64,000 nucleotides of DNA, taken from Niastella sp. GTDB lineage: Bacteria; Bacteroidota; Bacteroidia; Chitinophagales; Chitinophagaceae. Below, one piece after another: positions 23,869 to 33,410 of this stretch. The stretch lies in NCBI GenBank assembly GCA_016710595.1, contig JADJVM010000008.1:1240001-1304000 (forward strand), given 5' to 3'. The position numbers and the translations under genes are program-made. Below the pieces are notes generated by a model, which made no database searches, was not told the origin of the DNA, and saw only the letters and a list, made by a program, of their open reading frames with translations. The first letter of the stretch is position 1. Each line of letters starts with the position of its first letter.

Positions 23869-26247
23869 TTACTCTGCCATCATTCTTAAAACCAAATCTA
23901 TGATGTCTTCGGTATTTGGTTTGCTAAAATAATCACCATCACTTCCATAACTTGGGCGATGTGCTTTTGCTGATAAAGTTCTTGGTGTGGCATCCAAATA
24001 ACGATACCCTCCCTGCTCTTCCATTACTTTACTATACATGAAAGCTGTGGCGCCTCCCGGTACATCTTCATCTATAAATGCAATCCTGCTGGTTTTTTTC
24101 AAAGATGCTACAATAAAATGCTGCAGATCGAATGGCAGGAGTGTTTGCACATCTATCACTTCGCAGCTTATCCCTTTTTCCTGTAAATATTGAGCCGCTT
24201 CTTCAACCAATCTTAATGTAGATCCGTAGCTTACCAATGTAATATCGTTACCTTCTTTTATTATTTCCGGTACACCTAAAGGTTGTGCAAAGCTGGTTAA
24301 ATTCTCCGGCAATTTCTCTTTTAAGCGATAGCCATTTAAACATTCAATAATTATTCCCGGATCATTTGACCGAAGCAATGTATTATACATACCTACGGCT
24401 TGTACCATATTTCGGGGTACACATACATACATACCACGCAACGCATGTATCACCATACCCATGGGGCTGCCACTATGCCAAATACCTTCCAGGCGGTGCC
24501 CCCTTGTTCTCACGATAAGTGGAACACTCTGCTGGCCTGCCGTACGAAAATGAGTAGTAGCCACATCATCGCTTAATGGTTGCAAACCATATAATAAATA
24601 GTCCAGATATTGAATCTCAGCTATGGGGCGTAACCCTCTTAAGGCCAATCCAATTCCCTGGCCCATAATGGTAAGCTCACGGATGCCCGTATCTAAAATA
24701 CGCCTTGGCCCATACTTTTCCTGCAAGCCACTAAAACCCTGGTTCACATCACCAATATAACCAAGGTCTTCCCCAAAAGCAATCACTTTATCATTTTGAG
24801 AAAAAAGCTCATCAAAATATTTATTCAGCACTTCAAACCCATTTACCAATGGAGCATCTTGTGCATATTCAGCTTTTACTTCTTTTACTTTTAAAGCAGA
24901 CTTTTCTCCTTCGTTATACAAAAAACGATCATAATCTGAAGCCGTTTTTTGATGTAATTGTTGTGCATAATCTTTTAGTGCAGTTAAGCCTTTCTGTTGC
25001 TCATCGCATTGCTGTATAAAAGCATGTAATGCTTTAAATACATCTCTACGCAATGGTTCTTTATTACTTATTAATTCATTTATTATTTTTTCTGTTGATT
25101 CATTATGATTTACGGCCTGCATTTGCTGAATAGCTTCCTGCCGCATTTTTTCAATGGGTTCTAAATATTGCTGCCATGCATGGTTCTTACTTTCTTTTAC
25201 AAATTCCTTTGCCTTTTGTTGTATTTCATTCAGTTCTTCTTCTTCTGCCAGTGCATTCGCTAATATCCATTCTTTCATTTGGCGGAGGCAATCCCATTCT
25301 TTTTCCCAACTTAATCTTTCTTCATTCTTATATCTTTCATGGCTTCCAGAAGTTGAATGCCCTTGTGGTTGAGTAATTTCTTCTACATGAAATAATGCTG
25401 GTGTGTGTGTTTCTCTTATTTTTTCAATAGCAGGCTCAAGCACTTCACACATACCTGCATAATCCCATCCTTTTAATTTGTAAATATCAATCCCATTGGT
25501 ATTTTCATTTTTTTGCATGCCGGACAGGGCATCTGAAATAGAAGATTTGGTTGTTTGATATTTTTTAGGAACCGAAATGCCATACCCATCATCCCACACA
25601 AAAACAGCCAATGGAACTTTTAATACCCCGGCAGCATTAATGGTTTCCCAAAAATGGCCTTCACTGGTGGAGGCATCACCAATGGTACAAAAACAAACTT
25701 CATTACCATTATTACTCAGGTTTGTATATTGTTGTAAACCCGGCACCTGCCTAAAAGTTTTAGAAGCAAAAGCAAGACCCAGCCCACGTGCCATTTGCCC
25801 GGCTGTAGGAGCAATATCACTGGATACATTTTTTAATTGGGCTAAGGGTAACCAATTACCATTTTCATCAACCATTTTTGTTGCAAAATGGGCATTCATT
25901 TGCCGTCCTGCACTAAATGGATCGTGTTGTACATCAGGATCAGCATATAACTGGGAAAAAAATTGCTCAACGGTCGCCAATTCACTGGCAAACATAAAAG
26001 TTTGATCACGGTAGTAACCACTTCTAAAATCGCCGGGTTTAAAAAATTTTGCCATCGCAATTTGAGCAACTTCTTTACCATCTCCAAAAATGCCAAATTT
26101 AGCCTTGCCAGTAAGCACTTCTTTTCTACCTAACAAACTGGTTTCCCGACTTATACAAGCAATTTTATAGTCTCTCAATATTTCATTACGAAAGTTTTCC
26201 CAACTTAATTTTTCCTGTGTATCATTCATATTACTCAATAAATTCAT
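23869..26247 (-). CDS. fused alpha/beta E1 component of a 2-oxoacid dehydrogenase complex
   Basis: A 792-residue fusion of the E1 alpha and E1 beta subunits of a pyruvate or branched-chain 2-oxoacid dehydrogenase. In the alpha half the thiamine diphosphate motif runs from GDA (190-192) to N204, followed by a segment with the alpha phosphorylation-loop-like SGSHERYKNEE. The beta half begins near residue 455 (GFEVLNKYFDELF) with AFGEDLG. The enzyme decarboxylates a 2-oxoacid and passes the acyl group to a lipoyl E2. Fused E1 proteins are common in Bacteroidota and are often annotated as branched-chain type. The E2 gene in the window (36644) is of the succinyltransferase type and is probably not its partner. 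Confidence 0.9.
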   Translation of the reverse strand: MNLLSNMNDTQEKLSWENFRNEILRDYKIACISRETSLLGRKEVLTGKAKFGIFGDGKEVAQIAMAKFFKPGDFRSGYYRDQTFMFASELATVEQFFSQLYADPDVQHDPFSAGRQMNAHFATKMVDENGNWLPLAQLKNVSSDIAPTAGQMARGLGLAFASKTFRQVPGLQQYTNLSNNGNEVCFCTIGDASTSEGHFWETINAAGVLKVPLAVFVWDDGYGISVPKKYQTTKSSISDALSGMQKNENTNGIDIYKLKGWDYAGMCEVLEPAIEKIRETHTPALFHVEEITQPQGHSTSGSHERYKNEERLSWEKEWDCLRQMKEWILANALAEEEELNEIQQKAKEFVKESKNHAWQQYLEPIEKMRQEAIQQMQAVNHNESTEKIINELISNKEPLRRDVFKALHAFIQQCDEQQKGLTALKDYAQQLHQKTASDYDRFLYNEGEKSALKVKEVKAEYAQDAPLVNGFEVLNKYFDELFSQNDKVIAFGEDLGYIGDVNQGFSGLQEKYGPRRILDTGIRELTIMGQGIGLALRGLRPIAEIQYLDYLLYGLQPLSDDVATTHFRTAGQQSVPLIVRTRGHRLEGIWHSGSPMGMVIHALRGMYVCVPRNMVQAVGMYNTLLRSNDPGIIIECLNGYRLKEKLPENLTSFAQPLGVPEIIKEGNDITLVSYGSTLRLVEEAAQYLQEKGISCEVIDVQTLLPFDLQHFIVASLKKTSRIAFIDEDVPGGATAFMYSKVMEEQGGYRYLDATPRTLSAKAHRPSYGSDGDYFSKPNTEDIIDLVLRMMAE

Positions 26248-26344
26248 AAAATAACCGTTTTAATAGCTGCAATTTAACCAAATTGCCTCACTGTTAAAAA
26301 TCTGTAAACTATACCAAAATTTATGAGGTTTGTTTTTCATTTAT

Positions 26345-26352
26345 TATCTTTG
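26345..26352 (+). promoter_or_regulatory. -7 promoter element (TATCTTTG) of the first DUF1573 gene
   Basis: Exact TAnnTTTG, 20 bases before the ATG at 26373. Confidence 0.55.
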
Positions 26353-26372
26353 GTCACTAATAAATTTTACAA

Positions 26373-26837
26373 ATGAAAAAAATATTACTTGCTTCTTTTA
26401 TTTGTTTTGCAACTGTTGCCGTAAGTGCACAAACAAGTACCAATATCGTTTCACCATCTGGTACAGCACCCGCAACCCCGGAAGGTTTAGCGGTAAATGA
26501 AATGGTTTATGACTTTGGAAAAATTCCTCAAGGCAAACCGGTAACTCATCAATTTATTGTAACCAATACAAGCACGGCTGCTTACAAATTAGATAATGTA
26601 CAAGCCAGTTGCGGCTGCACCACCCCACAATGGGATAAAGAAAAAGTAATTGCCCCTGGTGAAACAGCAATCATTACAGTAGGTTATAATGCTGCAAGTG
26701 AAGGCCCATTTACAAAGCCGGTAACCATTACTTATAATGGAACGCATACCAAAGTATTAAATATTAAAGGAGAAGTTTGGAAAACACCAGCTACTCCGGC
26801 TCCTGCCAGCGAAGGCGTTTCCGATCTTAAAAATTAA
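26373..26837 (+). CDS. DUF1573 secreted protein
   Basis: A 154-residue protein with a signal peptide ending VSAQ and a single DUF1573 domain, an Ig-like beta-sandwich. The diagnostic pattern is VYDFGKIPQGKPVTHQFIVTN followed by ASCGCTTPQW and PGETAIITVGYN. The domain is very common in Bacteroidota, periplasmic or surface-located, and of unknown function. A second copy follows 25 bases downstream and is likely cotranscribed. A low-complexity Thr/Pro/Ala tail ends the protein. Confidence 0.88.
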   Translation: MKKILLASFICFATVAVSAQTSTNIVSPSGTAPATPEGLAVNEMVYDFGKIPQGKPVTHQFIVTNTSTAAYKLDNVQASCGCTTPQWDKEKVIAPGETAIITVGYNAASEGPFTKPVTITYNGTHTKVLNIKGEVWKTPATPAPASEGVSDLKN

Positions 26838-26862
26838 TTAACCAGAAAAATAAACGAGTGTC

Positions 26863-27389
26863 ATGAAAAAACTTTTCTTATCTCTAGTCGCAATTTCTGC
26901 TGTAACTTTTGGTTTTGCTCAAAAAAATCAGATGAAATTGCAAAATTTAAAGCTGAAACCATTGTTATGGGAAACCTGGAACAAAACAAGCCTGAAACGG
27001 TAACTTTTGTAGTAACCAACATCAGTTCAGAACCATTGATTATTGAGCAAGCATCTCCTACCTGTGGATGCACCATTGGTGATTACACTAAATCTCCGAT
27101 TGCTCCTGGTAAAACAGGCCAAATTACAGCTAAATACAATGCTGCTGCATTAGGCCATTTTGATAAACATTTAAAAGTAAAATTTGCCGGTGCAAGCGAT
27201 GAAAAGACCATCACAATCCAGGGCGATGTACTTACTCCAGATGAATATGCCAAATTAAAAGAAAGCAGCAAACCTAGTGCTGCCATAAAAGATGTGGCTC
27301 CAGTACAAACAAAATCATCAAAACATGCTGCAAAAAAAGCAGCAAAAAATAATGCTGCAAAAACTGCTGCTCCTGTAGCAAAGCAATAA
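26863..27389 (+). CDS. second DUF1573 secreted protein, apparently frameshifted at an A7 tract
   Basis: The ATG at 26863 opens a clean signal peptide (MKKLFLSLVAISAVTFGFAQ). Just after it, at the run of seven A residues at 26921-26927, the reading frame changes. Reading on in the first frame soon hits a stop, whereas the -1 frame continues with SDEIAKFKAETIVMGNLEQNK and a full DUF1573 domain (ASPTCGCTIGDY, PGKTGQITAKYN) to 27389. Eight As would restore one ORF of about 175 residues. The domain half alone has an ATG at 26967, but that start lacks a signal peptide and the first strand. The C-terminus is an Ala/Lys-rich tail. This is either a sequencing indel, a real mutation, or a slippery-site frameshift (A AAA AAT). 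Confidence 0.75.
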
Positions 27390-27412
27390 AATTGCATAAA
27401 ATATTTTTTTAA

Positions 27413-27442
27413 AAAAAACTCCTGCATAACGGGAGTTTTTTT
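27413..27442 (+). terminator. intrinsic terminator after the DUF1573 pair
   Basis: Stem AACTCC / GGAGTT with a nine-base loop, followed by a run of T residues. Confidence 0.75.
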
Positions 27443-27470
27443 ATTCTCATTACTGGCATCATTTTTCTGG

Positions 27471-27478
27471 TAATTTTG
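27471..27478 (+). promoter_or_regulatory. -7 promoter element (TAATTTTG) of the pentose phosphate operon
   Basis: Exact TAnnTTTG, 22 bases before the gnd ATG at 27501 and just after the preceding terminator. Confidence 0.6.
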
Positions 27479-27500
27479 TATAACTATAAAATTCCTTTAC

Positions 27501-28925
27501 ATGAAAAATAATTCAGATTTTAACTATGGTATGATTGGCTTGGGTACCATGGGCGCAAACCTGGTGTTGAATATGAACGATAAGGGCTATTCCGTAGCCG
27601 GCTATGATAAAGATCAAAAGAAAGTTGATCAATTAAATGCAGAAGGGAGGCAGGAAGTAAAAGCTTTTAATGATATTGCTGTTTTTACACAATCATTAGA
27701 AACCCCAAGGGCTATCTTATTGTTGGTGCCTGCCGGGCATATTGTAGATTCTGTAATTAACGACCTACTCCCCCATTTACAAAAAGATGATATTATTATT
27801 GATTGTGGTAACTCTCATTTTACAGATACACAAGCCCGTATTGCTACACTGGAACCAAAAGGAATCCATTTTATGGGGCTGGGTGTATCGGGAGGGGAAA
27901 CCGGCGCCAGGTTTGGGCCAAGCATTATGCCCGGTGGAGATAAACAAGCTTATGAACGAATTGCCCAAATGCTAAAAGATATTGCTGCCAAAGCAAATGG
28001 TGAACCTTGTACGGCTTATATGGGAAATGGTGCAGCAGGGCATTATGTAAAAATGGTACATAACGGAATTGAATATGCATTAATGCAACTTATTTCTGAA
28101 GCCTACCACCTGCTTAAAAAACATGGTGAATTTGATAATGAAGAATTAGCAGATTTGTTTACAAACTGGGGCAAAGGAATATTACAATCTTATTTAATTG
28201 AAATTACAGGCGCTATTTTTAAACAACCGGATGATAACAGCAATGAAATGCTGATTGATAAAATAAAAGATTCTGCACACCAAAAAGGTACAGGTGCATG
28301 GACCAGCCAGGACGCCATGAATGTACAAGCGCCTATCCCTGCTATTGATGCCGCCGTGTCACAACGCATCCTCTCTTCTATGAAATCTACCAGGGTGCAG
28401 GCATCAGAAAAATATAAGAATGCCCATGTAATTATAAAAGCCAGCAATAAACAGGCTTTTGCACATTTAATGGAAGAAGCGCTTTATGCTGCATTTATTA
28501 TCACTTATGGCCAGGGGCTTGCTATGCTAAGTAAAGCTTCGGCTTACTATAAATTTGAAACAGATATAGCAACCGTTGCCTCTATATGGCGGGGAGGCTG
28601 CATCATAAGAGCAGAACTGCTTAATGAGATTACAAAAGCTTATCGAAATAACAAAAACCTTGAAAATATTTTAGAGGCCGATGAATTTATTTCGAAAGTA
28701 AAAACCAACCAGAATGCATTACGCAGCGTGGTACAAACGGCAGCCGACCAGCATATTCCGGTACCTGCACTATATGCTAATTTAGCTTATTTTGATAGTT
28801 ATGTTAGCGCCTGGCTCCCTGCAAACTTAATACAGGCCCAAAGGGATTTCTTTGGCGCCCATACCTACGAACGCAACGATAAAGAAGGCATTTTTCATAC
28901 AGAATGGAATCAAAAAATACAATAG
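27501..28925 (+). CDS. gnd: 6-phosphogluconate dehydrogenase (decarboxylating)
   Basis: A 474-residue NADP-type enzyme that converts 6-phosphogluconate to ribulose 5-phosphate and CO2. It has the Rossmann GLGTMGANL, the substrate loop VSGGETGARFGPSIMPGG, the active-site GHYVKMVHNGIEY with the catalytic Lys, and KGTGAW. The long all-helical C-terminal domain is complete. It is the first gene of gnd-zwf-pgl; zwf starts one base after its stop codon, which shows tight coupling. Its place ahead of zwf, the reverse of pathway order, does not affect the assignment. Confidence 0.96.
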   Translation: MKNNSDFNYGMIGLGTMGANLVLNMNDKGYSVAGYDKDQKKVDQLNAEGRQEVKAFNDIAVFTQSLETPRAILLLVPAGHIVDSVINDLLPHLQKDDIIIDCGNSHFTDTQARIATLEPKGIHFMGLGVSGGETGARFGPSIMPGGDKQAYERIAQMLKDIAAKANGEPCTAYMGNGAAGHYVKMVHNGIEYALMQLISEAYHLLKKHGEFDNEELADLFTNWGKGILQSYLIEITGAIFKQPDDNSNEMLIDKIKDSAHQKGTGAWTSQDAMNVQAPIPAIDAAVSQRILSSMKSTRVQASEKYKNAHVIIKASNKQAFAHLMEEALYAAFIITYGQGLAMLSKASAYYKFETDIATVASIWRGGCIIRAELLNEITKAYRNNKNLENILEADEFISKVKTNQNALRSVVQTAADQHIPVPALYANLAYFDSYVSAWLPANLIQAQRDFFGAHTYERNDKEGIFHTEWNQKIQ

Positions 28926-28926
28926 C

Positions 28927-30453
28927 ATGTCAATAAAAAAAACTACCCCAACCTGTATTACCATATTTGGAGGATCAGGCGACCTTACTAAAAGGAAACT
29001 CATCCCTGCATTATATAATTTATGGTTGGATAAATGGATCAACGAAAAGTTTTTGGTTATATGTACAGGCAGGAACGAAATGAGTAATGATGCTTTTATT
29101 AAAACTTTAAAAGAAGGTGTAGATGAATTTTCCCGCAGGGGTAAAGCCGATGCAAAAGAATGGGAAAGATTCTCTTCCTACATTCAATATAAAGTTGCTG
29201 ATTTTACCAAAGAACAATTCTATGACGAGTTAAAAAAAATAGTTCAAAAATTTGAAAAAGAAGCTGGGGAAGATGCAGTAGTAAATAAGATATACTATAT
29301 GGCTGTGCCACCACAGTTTTTTGAACCCATTGCAAAATTACTCAGCAAAAAAGAATTAAATACTGACAAGGCAAATTCAAGACTGGTAATTGAAAAGCCA
29401 TTTGGCACCAACCTGGAATCTGCACAAGAATTAAATAATTGCCTACTCAGCGTTTTTGATGAATGCCAGCTATATCGGATTGATCATTACCTGGGCAAAG
29501 AAACGGTACAAAACTTATTAGCATTTCGTTTTGCCAATGCACTGTTTGAACCTGTATGGAACCGGAATTTCATAGATCATATTCAAATAACGGTAGCAGA
29601 GCAAATAGGAGTAGAAGACCGTGGAAATTATTATGAAGGCAGCGGAGCCTTGAGAGACATGATACAAAACCACTTGTTACAATTGGTATGCCTTATTGCT
29701 ATGGAACCACCGGTTTCATTTGAAGCAGATGAAATCCGGAACAGAAAAGTGGATGTATTACATGCTGTACGCAAAATAAGTAAAGATACCGTACACGATT
29801 TTTCTGTAAGGGGCCAGTATGGACCGGGAGAAATTAATGGGAAAAAAGTACCCGGTTACCGAAGCGAAAAAAATGTAGCTCCCGATTCGGGAACTGAAAC
29901 CTTTGCAGCATTAAAACTTTATATTGATAATTGGCGCTGGAACGGGGTTCCTATTTATTTAAGATCGGGAAAAAGGTTACATGAAACATTCTCATCTATT
30001 ATTATTGAATTTAAACCAGTGCCGCATCAACCTTTTCCCGAAGAAGCAAGTGAAACCTGGCAGCCCAACCTGATGGTGATGAACCTGCAACCTGATATGG
30101 GCATACGCTTAAGGTTCCAGGCAAAAAAACCAGGTTTACAAATGCAATTGACCCCGGTTGATATGTTATTTGATTATAGTGATACGTATGCTTCTACAGG
30201 AACGCCGGAAGGTTACGAAACTTTATTACTGGATGTAATGGAAGGAGATGCTACTTTGTTTATGCGGGCAGACCAGGTAGAAGCTGCCTGGAAAATTATA
30301 ACCCCTGTATTAGAAAATTGGTTAAGTACCGACCCGGCAAGTTTCCCCAATTATACAGCCGGGTCATGGGGGCCACAAGCCGCAGATACACTGCTTACCA
30401 AAGATGGAAACAATTGGATCATCATGCCATTTAAAAAAAATAATCATGAATGA
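28927..30453 (+). CDS. zwf: glucose-6-phosphate 1-dehydrogenase
   Basis: A 508-residue enzyme that oxidises glucose 6-phosphate to 6-phosphogluconolactone, producing NADPH at the entry of the oxidative pentose phosphate pathway. It shows the nucleotide-binding GGSGDLTKRKL near the N-terminus and the active-site signature RIDHYLGKETVQN, in which the His is the catalytic base. I chose the ATG at 28927; the in-frame extension to 28852 lies inside gnd. Its last eight bases overlap pgl. Confidence 0.96.
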   Translation: MSIKKTTPTCITIFGGSGDLTKRKLIPALYNLWLDKWINEKFLVICTGRNEMSNDAFIKTLKEGVDEFSRRGKADAKEWERFSSYIQYKVADFTKEQFYDELKKIVQKFEKEAGEDAVVNKIYYMAVPPQFFEPIAKLLSKKELNTDKANSRLVIEKPFGTNLESAQELNNCLLSVFDECQLYRIDHYLGKETVQNLLAFRFANALFEPVWNRNFIDHIQITVAEQIGVEDRGNYYEGSGALRDMIQNHLLQLVCLIAMEPPVSFEADEIRNRKVDVLHAVRKISKDTVHDFSVRGQYGPGEINGKKVPGYRSEKNVAPDSGTETFAALKLYIDNWRWNGVPIYLRSGKRLHETFSSIIIEFKPVPHQPFPEEASETWQPNLMVMNLQPDMGIRLRFQAKKPGLQMQLTPVDMLFDYSDTYASTGTPEGYETLLLDVMEGDATLFMRADQVEAAWKIITPVLENWLSTDPASFPNYTAGSWGPQAADTLLTKDGNNWIIMPFKKNNHE

Positions 30454-31168
30454 TGTTTCCATTTTTGAAACTCCGGAAAAATTAAACATTGCTGCGGCAA
30501 ATTATATTGTAACGAAGGCAAATAAAGCAATTGCTGAAGATGATAGGTTCAGCATAGCACTATCCGGTGGAAATACGCCATTAAAGATTTATCATTTACT
30601 CACAACTGATGAATACCGTGATAAAATAAACTGGAATAAAGTATTTATATTTTGGGGAGATGAGCGTTGTGTTCCATTATCAGATCCGGCCAATAATGCA
30701 TACCAGGCAAAACAAGTATTCCTCAATCATATCCCTATCCCTGCAGAAAATATTTTTCCTATTCCGGTAAACTTAGACCCTGCATTTGCAGCAAAAAGAT
30801 ATGAAGAAACCATTAAAGATTTTTTTGGCGAAAGCAAACCGGTTTTTTCTTTGATATTATTGGGTATGGGTGATAATGGCCATACTGCCTCACTGTTTCC
30901 ACATACCCCCATTTTAGAAGAAAGAAAAGCATGGGTAAAAGAAGTATATGTACCGGAATTGAACATGAGCCGGGTAAGTTTTACACTTCCTTTAATTAAC
31001 CAGGCAAAAGATATATTATTTATAGTGAGTGGTGCTGGCAAATCATCAATGCTGCATACTATTTTAGAAGGAAAACCGGAGGGCGAAAAATATCCTGCAC
31101 AACTTATAAACCCATTACAAGGTAACTTGCAATGGTTTGTAGATAAAGAAGCAGCAAAAAAACTTTAA
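30446..31168 (+). CDS. pgl: 6-phosphogluconolactonase
   Basis: A 240-residue DevB-type lactonase that hydrolyses 6-phosphogluconolactone, the step between zwf and gnd. Family motifs are LSGGNTPLKIYHLL, FWGDERCVPLSDPANN and MGDNGHTASLFPHTP. The ATG at 30446 overlaps the zwf end (ATGAATGA) and gives a normal N-terminus; an in-frame extension upstream lies in zwf. With gnd and zwf it completes the oxidative branch in one operon. The next gene starts nine bases after its stop. Confidence 0.94.
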   Translation: MNDVSIFETPEKLNIAAANYIVTKANKAIAEDDRFSIALSGGNTPLKIYHLLTTDEYRDKINWNKVFIFWGDERCVPLSDPANNAYQAKQVFLNHIPIPAENIFPIPVNLDPAFAAKRYEETIKDFFGESKPVFSLILLGMGDNGHTASLFPHTPILEERKAWVKEVYVPELNMSRVSFTLPLINQAKDILFIVSGAGKSSMLHTILEGKPEGEKYPAQLINPLQGNLQWFVDKEAAKKL

Positions 31169-31177
31169 AAACAAATT

Positions 31178-32044
31178 ATGTTCGTCAAAGCCATTGAAAG
31201 GGTCTCAGATTTTACCCGCCCCATTCATTCAATTTTAAGAATTTATCCATCTAACAATATTATTCCGGGCGCTGCCACTTTATTTTTTGTAAATGAAAAT
31301 GGTTACGCCATCACTTGCAAACATGTTGCTGAATCGCTACTCCATGCAGAAAACATAAACCAACAATACATTCAATTTAGAAATGAAAAAAATATCGGTA
31401 ATAATGTGCAACAACTGGAAATAAAAAATAATTACAGGCAGGATAGTATAATCCAGATAAAAAATAATTTTGTTGATAGCATTGACAGTATGTCGGGTTT
31501 CACAACACATATTCATCCAACCCTGGATCTCGCAATCATTAAATTCAACGATTTTAAAAAAACCTATTATAAAAGTTATGCCCATTTTGCAAAAAATGAT
31601 GAGGGCATAAAGCAAGGCAAGTTTTTATGCCGTCTGGGGTTTCCGTTTCCCGAATTTAATAATTACAGGTATAACGAATTACTCGATGAGATTGAATGGT
31701 TGAATACCGGTAATACCAGCTCTCCCCGCTTTCCTATCGAAGGAATGGTTACCCGGTTTTTAGGTGATGCACAACATGGTTTATATGGTATAGAAATGAG
31801 TACACCCGGCTTACGGGGCCAAAGTGGCGGACCATTATTTAATGAAAAGGGAACCATTTGTGGCATGCAGTTTAATACCAAACATTTGCACCTCGGTTTC
31901 GATATGGAGGATAAAGAAATATGGGTAGAGAATAAACAAAAAAAAGTTTCTGATTATTCTTTTATTCACTTAGGCCAGTGCATCCATGCCAATACCATGA
32001 AAGCTTTTTTAAAGCAACACCAGGTAAAATATTATGAAGAATAA
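31178..32044 (+). CDS. trypsin-like serine peptidase family protein without signal peptide
   Basis: A 288-residue protein with a trypsin-like (S1/HtrA-type) fold. The catalytic triad is recognisable as H49 (AITCKHVAE), D117 (HPTLDLAII) and S216 (GQSGGPLF), all in the expected order. There is no signal peptide, membrane helix or PDZ domain, so it is predicted to be cytoplasmic. It starts nine bases after pgl and is probably part of the pentose phosphate operon, which is an unusual partner for a protease. It could process or guard a specific protein; the substrate is unknown. No terminator is visible before the aminotransferase promoter. Confidence 0.78.
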   Translation: MFVKAIERVSDFTRPIHSILRIYPSNNIIPGAATLFFVNENGYAITCKHVAESLLHAENINQQYIQFRNEKNIGNNVQQLEIKNNYRQDSIIQIKNNFVDSIDSMSGFTTHIHPTLDLAIIKFNDFKKTYYKSYAHFAKNDEGIKQGKFLCRLGFPFPEFNNYRYNELLDEIEWLNTGNTSSPRFPIEGMVTRFLGDAQHGLYGIEMSTPGLRGQSGGPLFNEKGTICGMQFNTKHLHLGFDMEDKEIWVENKQKKVSDYSFIHLGQCIHANTMKAFLKQHQVKYYEE

Positions 32045-32070
32045 TTAAGGTTAAGTTTACGCTCATTTGC

Positions 32071-32078
32071 TAACTTTG
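32071..32078 (+). promoter_or_regulatory. -7 promoter element (TAACTTTG) of the aminotransferase gene
   Basis: Exact TAnnTTTG ending only four bases before the ATG at 32083, so the transcript should start at or within a few bases of the start codon. Confidence 0.6.
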
Positions 32079-32082
32079 CCCT

Positions 32083-33312
32083 ATGTTACAAATTAGCCAA
32101 AGAGGGCAGGAAATGCCCGCATCACCCATACGCAAGCTGGTTCCTTATGCCGAGGCTGCAAAAAAGAAAGGCATTCAAATTTATCATCTCAATATTGGCC
32201 AACCGGATATTGAAACACCAAAATCTTGTTTGGATGCGGTAAAGCACAGCAATTTTAAAGTGCTGGAGTATAGCCATAGCGCCGGCAACGAATCTTATCG
32301 CAGAAAATTGGTTGAATATTACGAAAGAAATAATATTCATATTCATTACAATGATATTATTGTAACCACAGGAGGAAGTGAAGCAATTTTATTTGGATGC
32401 ATGGCATGCCTGGATGCAGGTGATGAAATAATAATTCCCGAACCATTTTATGCGAACTACAATGGCTTTGCCATACAGGCAGATGTAAAAGTGGTACCTA
32501 TTAAAAGTAGCATCGAAACTGGATTTGCATTGCCGCCCATTGAAGAATTTGAAAAAGCCATTACGCCGCATACAAAAGCAATTGTAGTTTGTAACCCAAA
32601 TAACCCAACTGGTTATTTGTACAGCGAAGCAGAAATGCAAACATTGAAGGAGATTGTAATAAAGCATGATTTATTTTTATTTGCTGATGAAGCATACAGG
32701 GAATTTTGTTATGAAGGCAAACATATAAGCGCAATGCATCTGAAAGGCGCTGAACAAAATGTAATATTGATGGATACCATCAGTAAAAGATATAGTGCCT
32801 GCGGCGGTAGAATTGGGGCATTCATTACAAAAAACAAAGAAGTATTAAATGCTGCCATGAAGTTTGCTCAAGCCCGCCTAAGCCCACCCTCATTTGCACA
32901 AATTCTGGGAGAAGCTGCTGTTGACCTGCCCGATAATTACTTTGATAAAACAAAAGCAGAATATAAATTAAGAAGAGATATACTGGTAAACAGGTTAAAT
33001 AAGATGCCCGATGTATTTTGTCCTAACCCGGGAGGTGCCTTTTATGCGATGGCAAAATTACCAATAGACGATTGCGATATTTTTTGCCAATGGCTTTTAG
33101 AATCTTTTAGCCACAACGGAGCCACGGTGATGCTTGCACCGGCAACCGGGTTTTACAGTACACCCGGCCTGGGTAAAGATGAAGTGAGATTAGCGTATGT
33201 ATTAAATGCAGAAGATATTGATAATGCTATGGATTGCCTTGAAGAAGCACTTCAACAATACCCGGGGAGAACCAATAAAACAAATGCACCTGCTCATATT
33301 CAAAATGCATGA
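32083..33312 (+). CDS. pyridoxal phosphate-dependent class I/II aminotransferase
   Basis: A 409-residue fold-type I aminotransferase of the aspartate/aromatic group. PLP-binding features are TTGGSEAI, VVCNPNNPTGYLY, FADEAYREFCY, the Schiff-base lysine in DTISKRYSACGGRIGAF, and a C-terminal VRLAYVL with the substrate-carboxylate Arg. It probably transfers an amino group between aspartate or another amino acid and 2-oxoglutarate, but the substrate cannot be read from the sequence. It has its own promoter and is likely monocistronic. Confidence 0.9.
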   Translation: MLQISQRGQEMPASPIRKLVPYAEAAKKKGIQIYHLNIGQPDIETPKSCLDAVKHSNFKVLEYSHSAGNESYRRKLVEYYERNNIHIHYNDIIVTTGGSEAILFGCMACLDAGDEIIIPEPFYANYNGFAIQADVKVVPIKSSIETGFALPPIEEFEKAITPHTKAIVVCNPNNPTGYLYSEAEMQTLKEIVIKHDLFLFADEAYREFCYEGKHISAMHLKGAEQNVILMDTISKRYSACGGRIGAFITKNKEVLNAAMKFAQARLSPPSFAQILGEAAVDLPDNYFDKTKAEYKLRRDILVNRLNKMPDVFCPNPGGAFYAMAKLPIDDCDIFCQWLLESFSHNGATVMLAPATGFYSTPGLGKDEVRLAYVLNAEDIDNAMDCLEEALQQYPGRTNKTNAPAHIQNA

Positions 33313-33410
33313 ATTAAAAGACGCCTATAATATTTGGTTTTGGATTATTTCAAAACCATTTTTATATGTATTATTATCATTGATAATTTTAAAAAAATAA
33401 AAACCCTGGA

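Noticed and set aside
33305..33400. 31-residue ORF with a hydrophobic helix overlapping the aminotransferase stop
   Set aside because: Could be a small membrane protein, but it has no ribosome site or other support and the overlapping frame reads into the aminotransferase.
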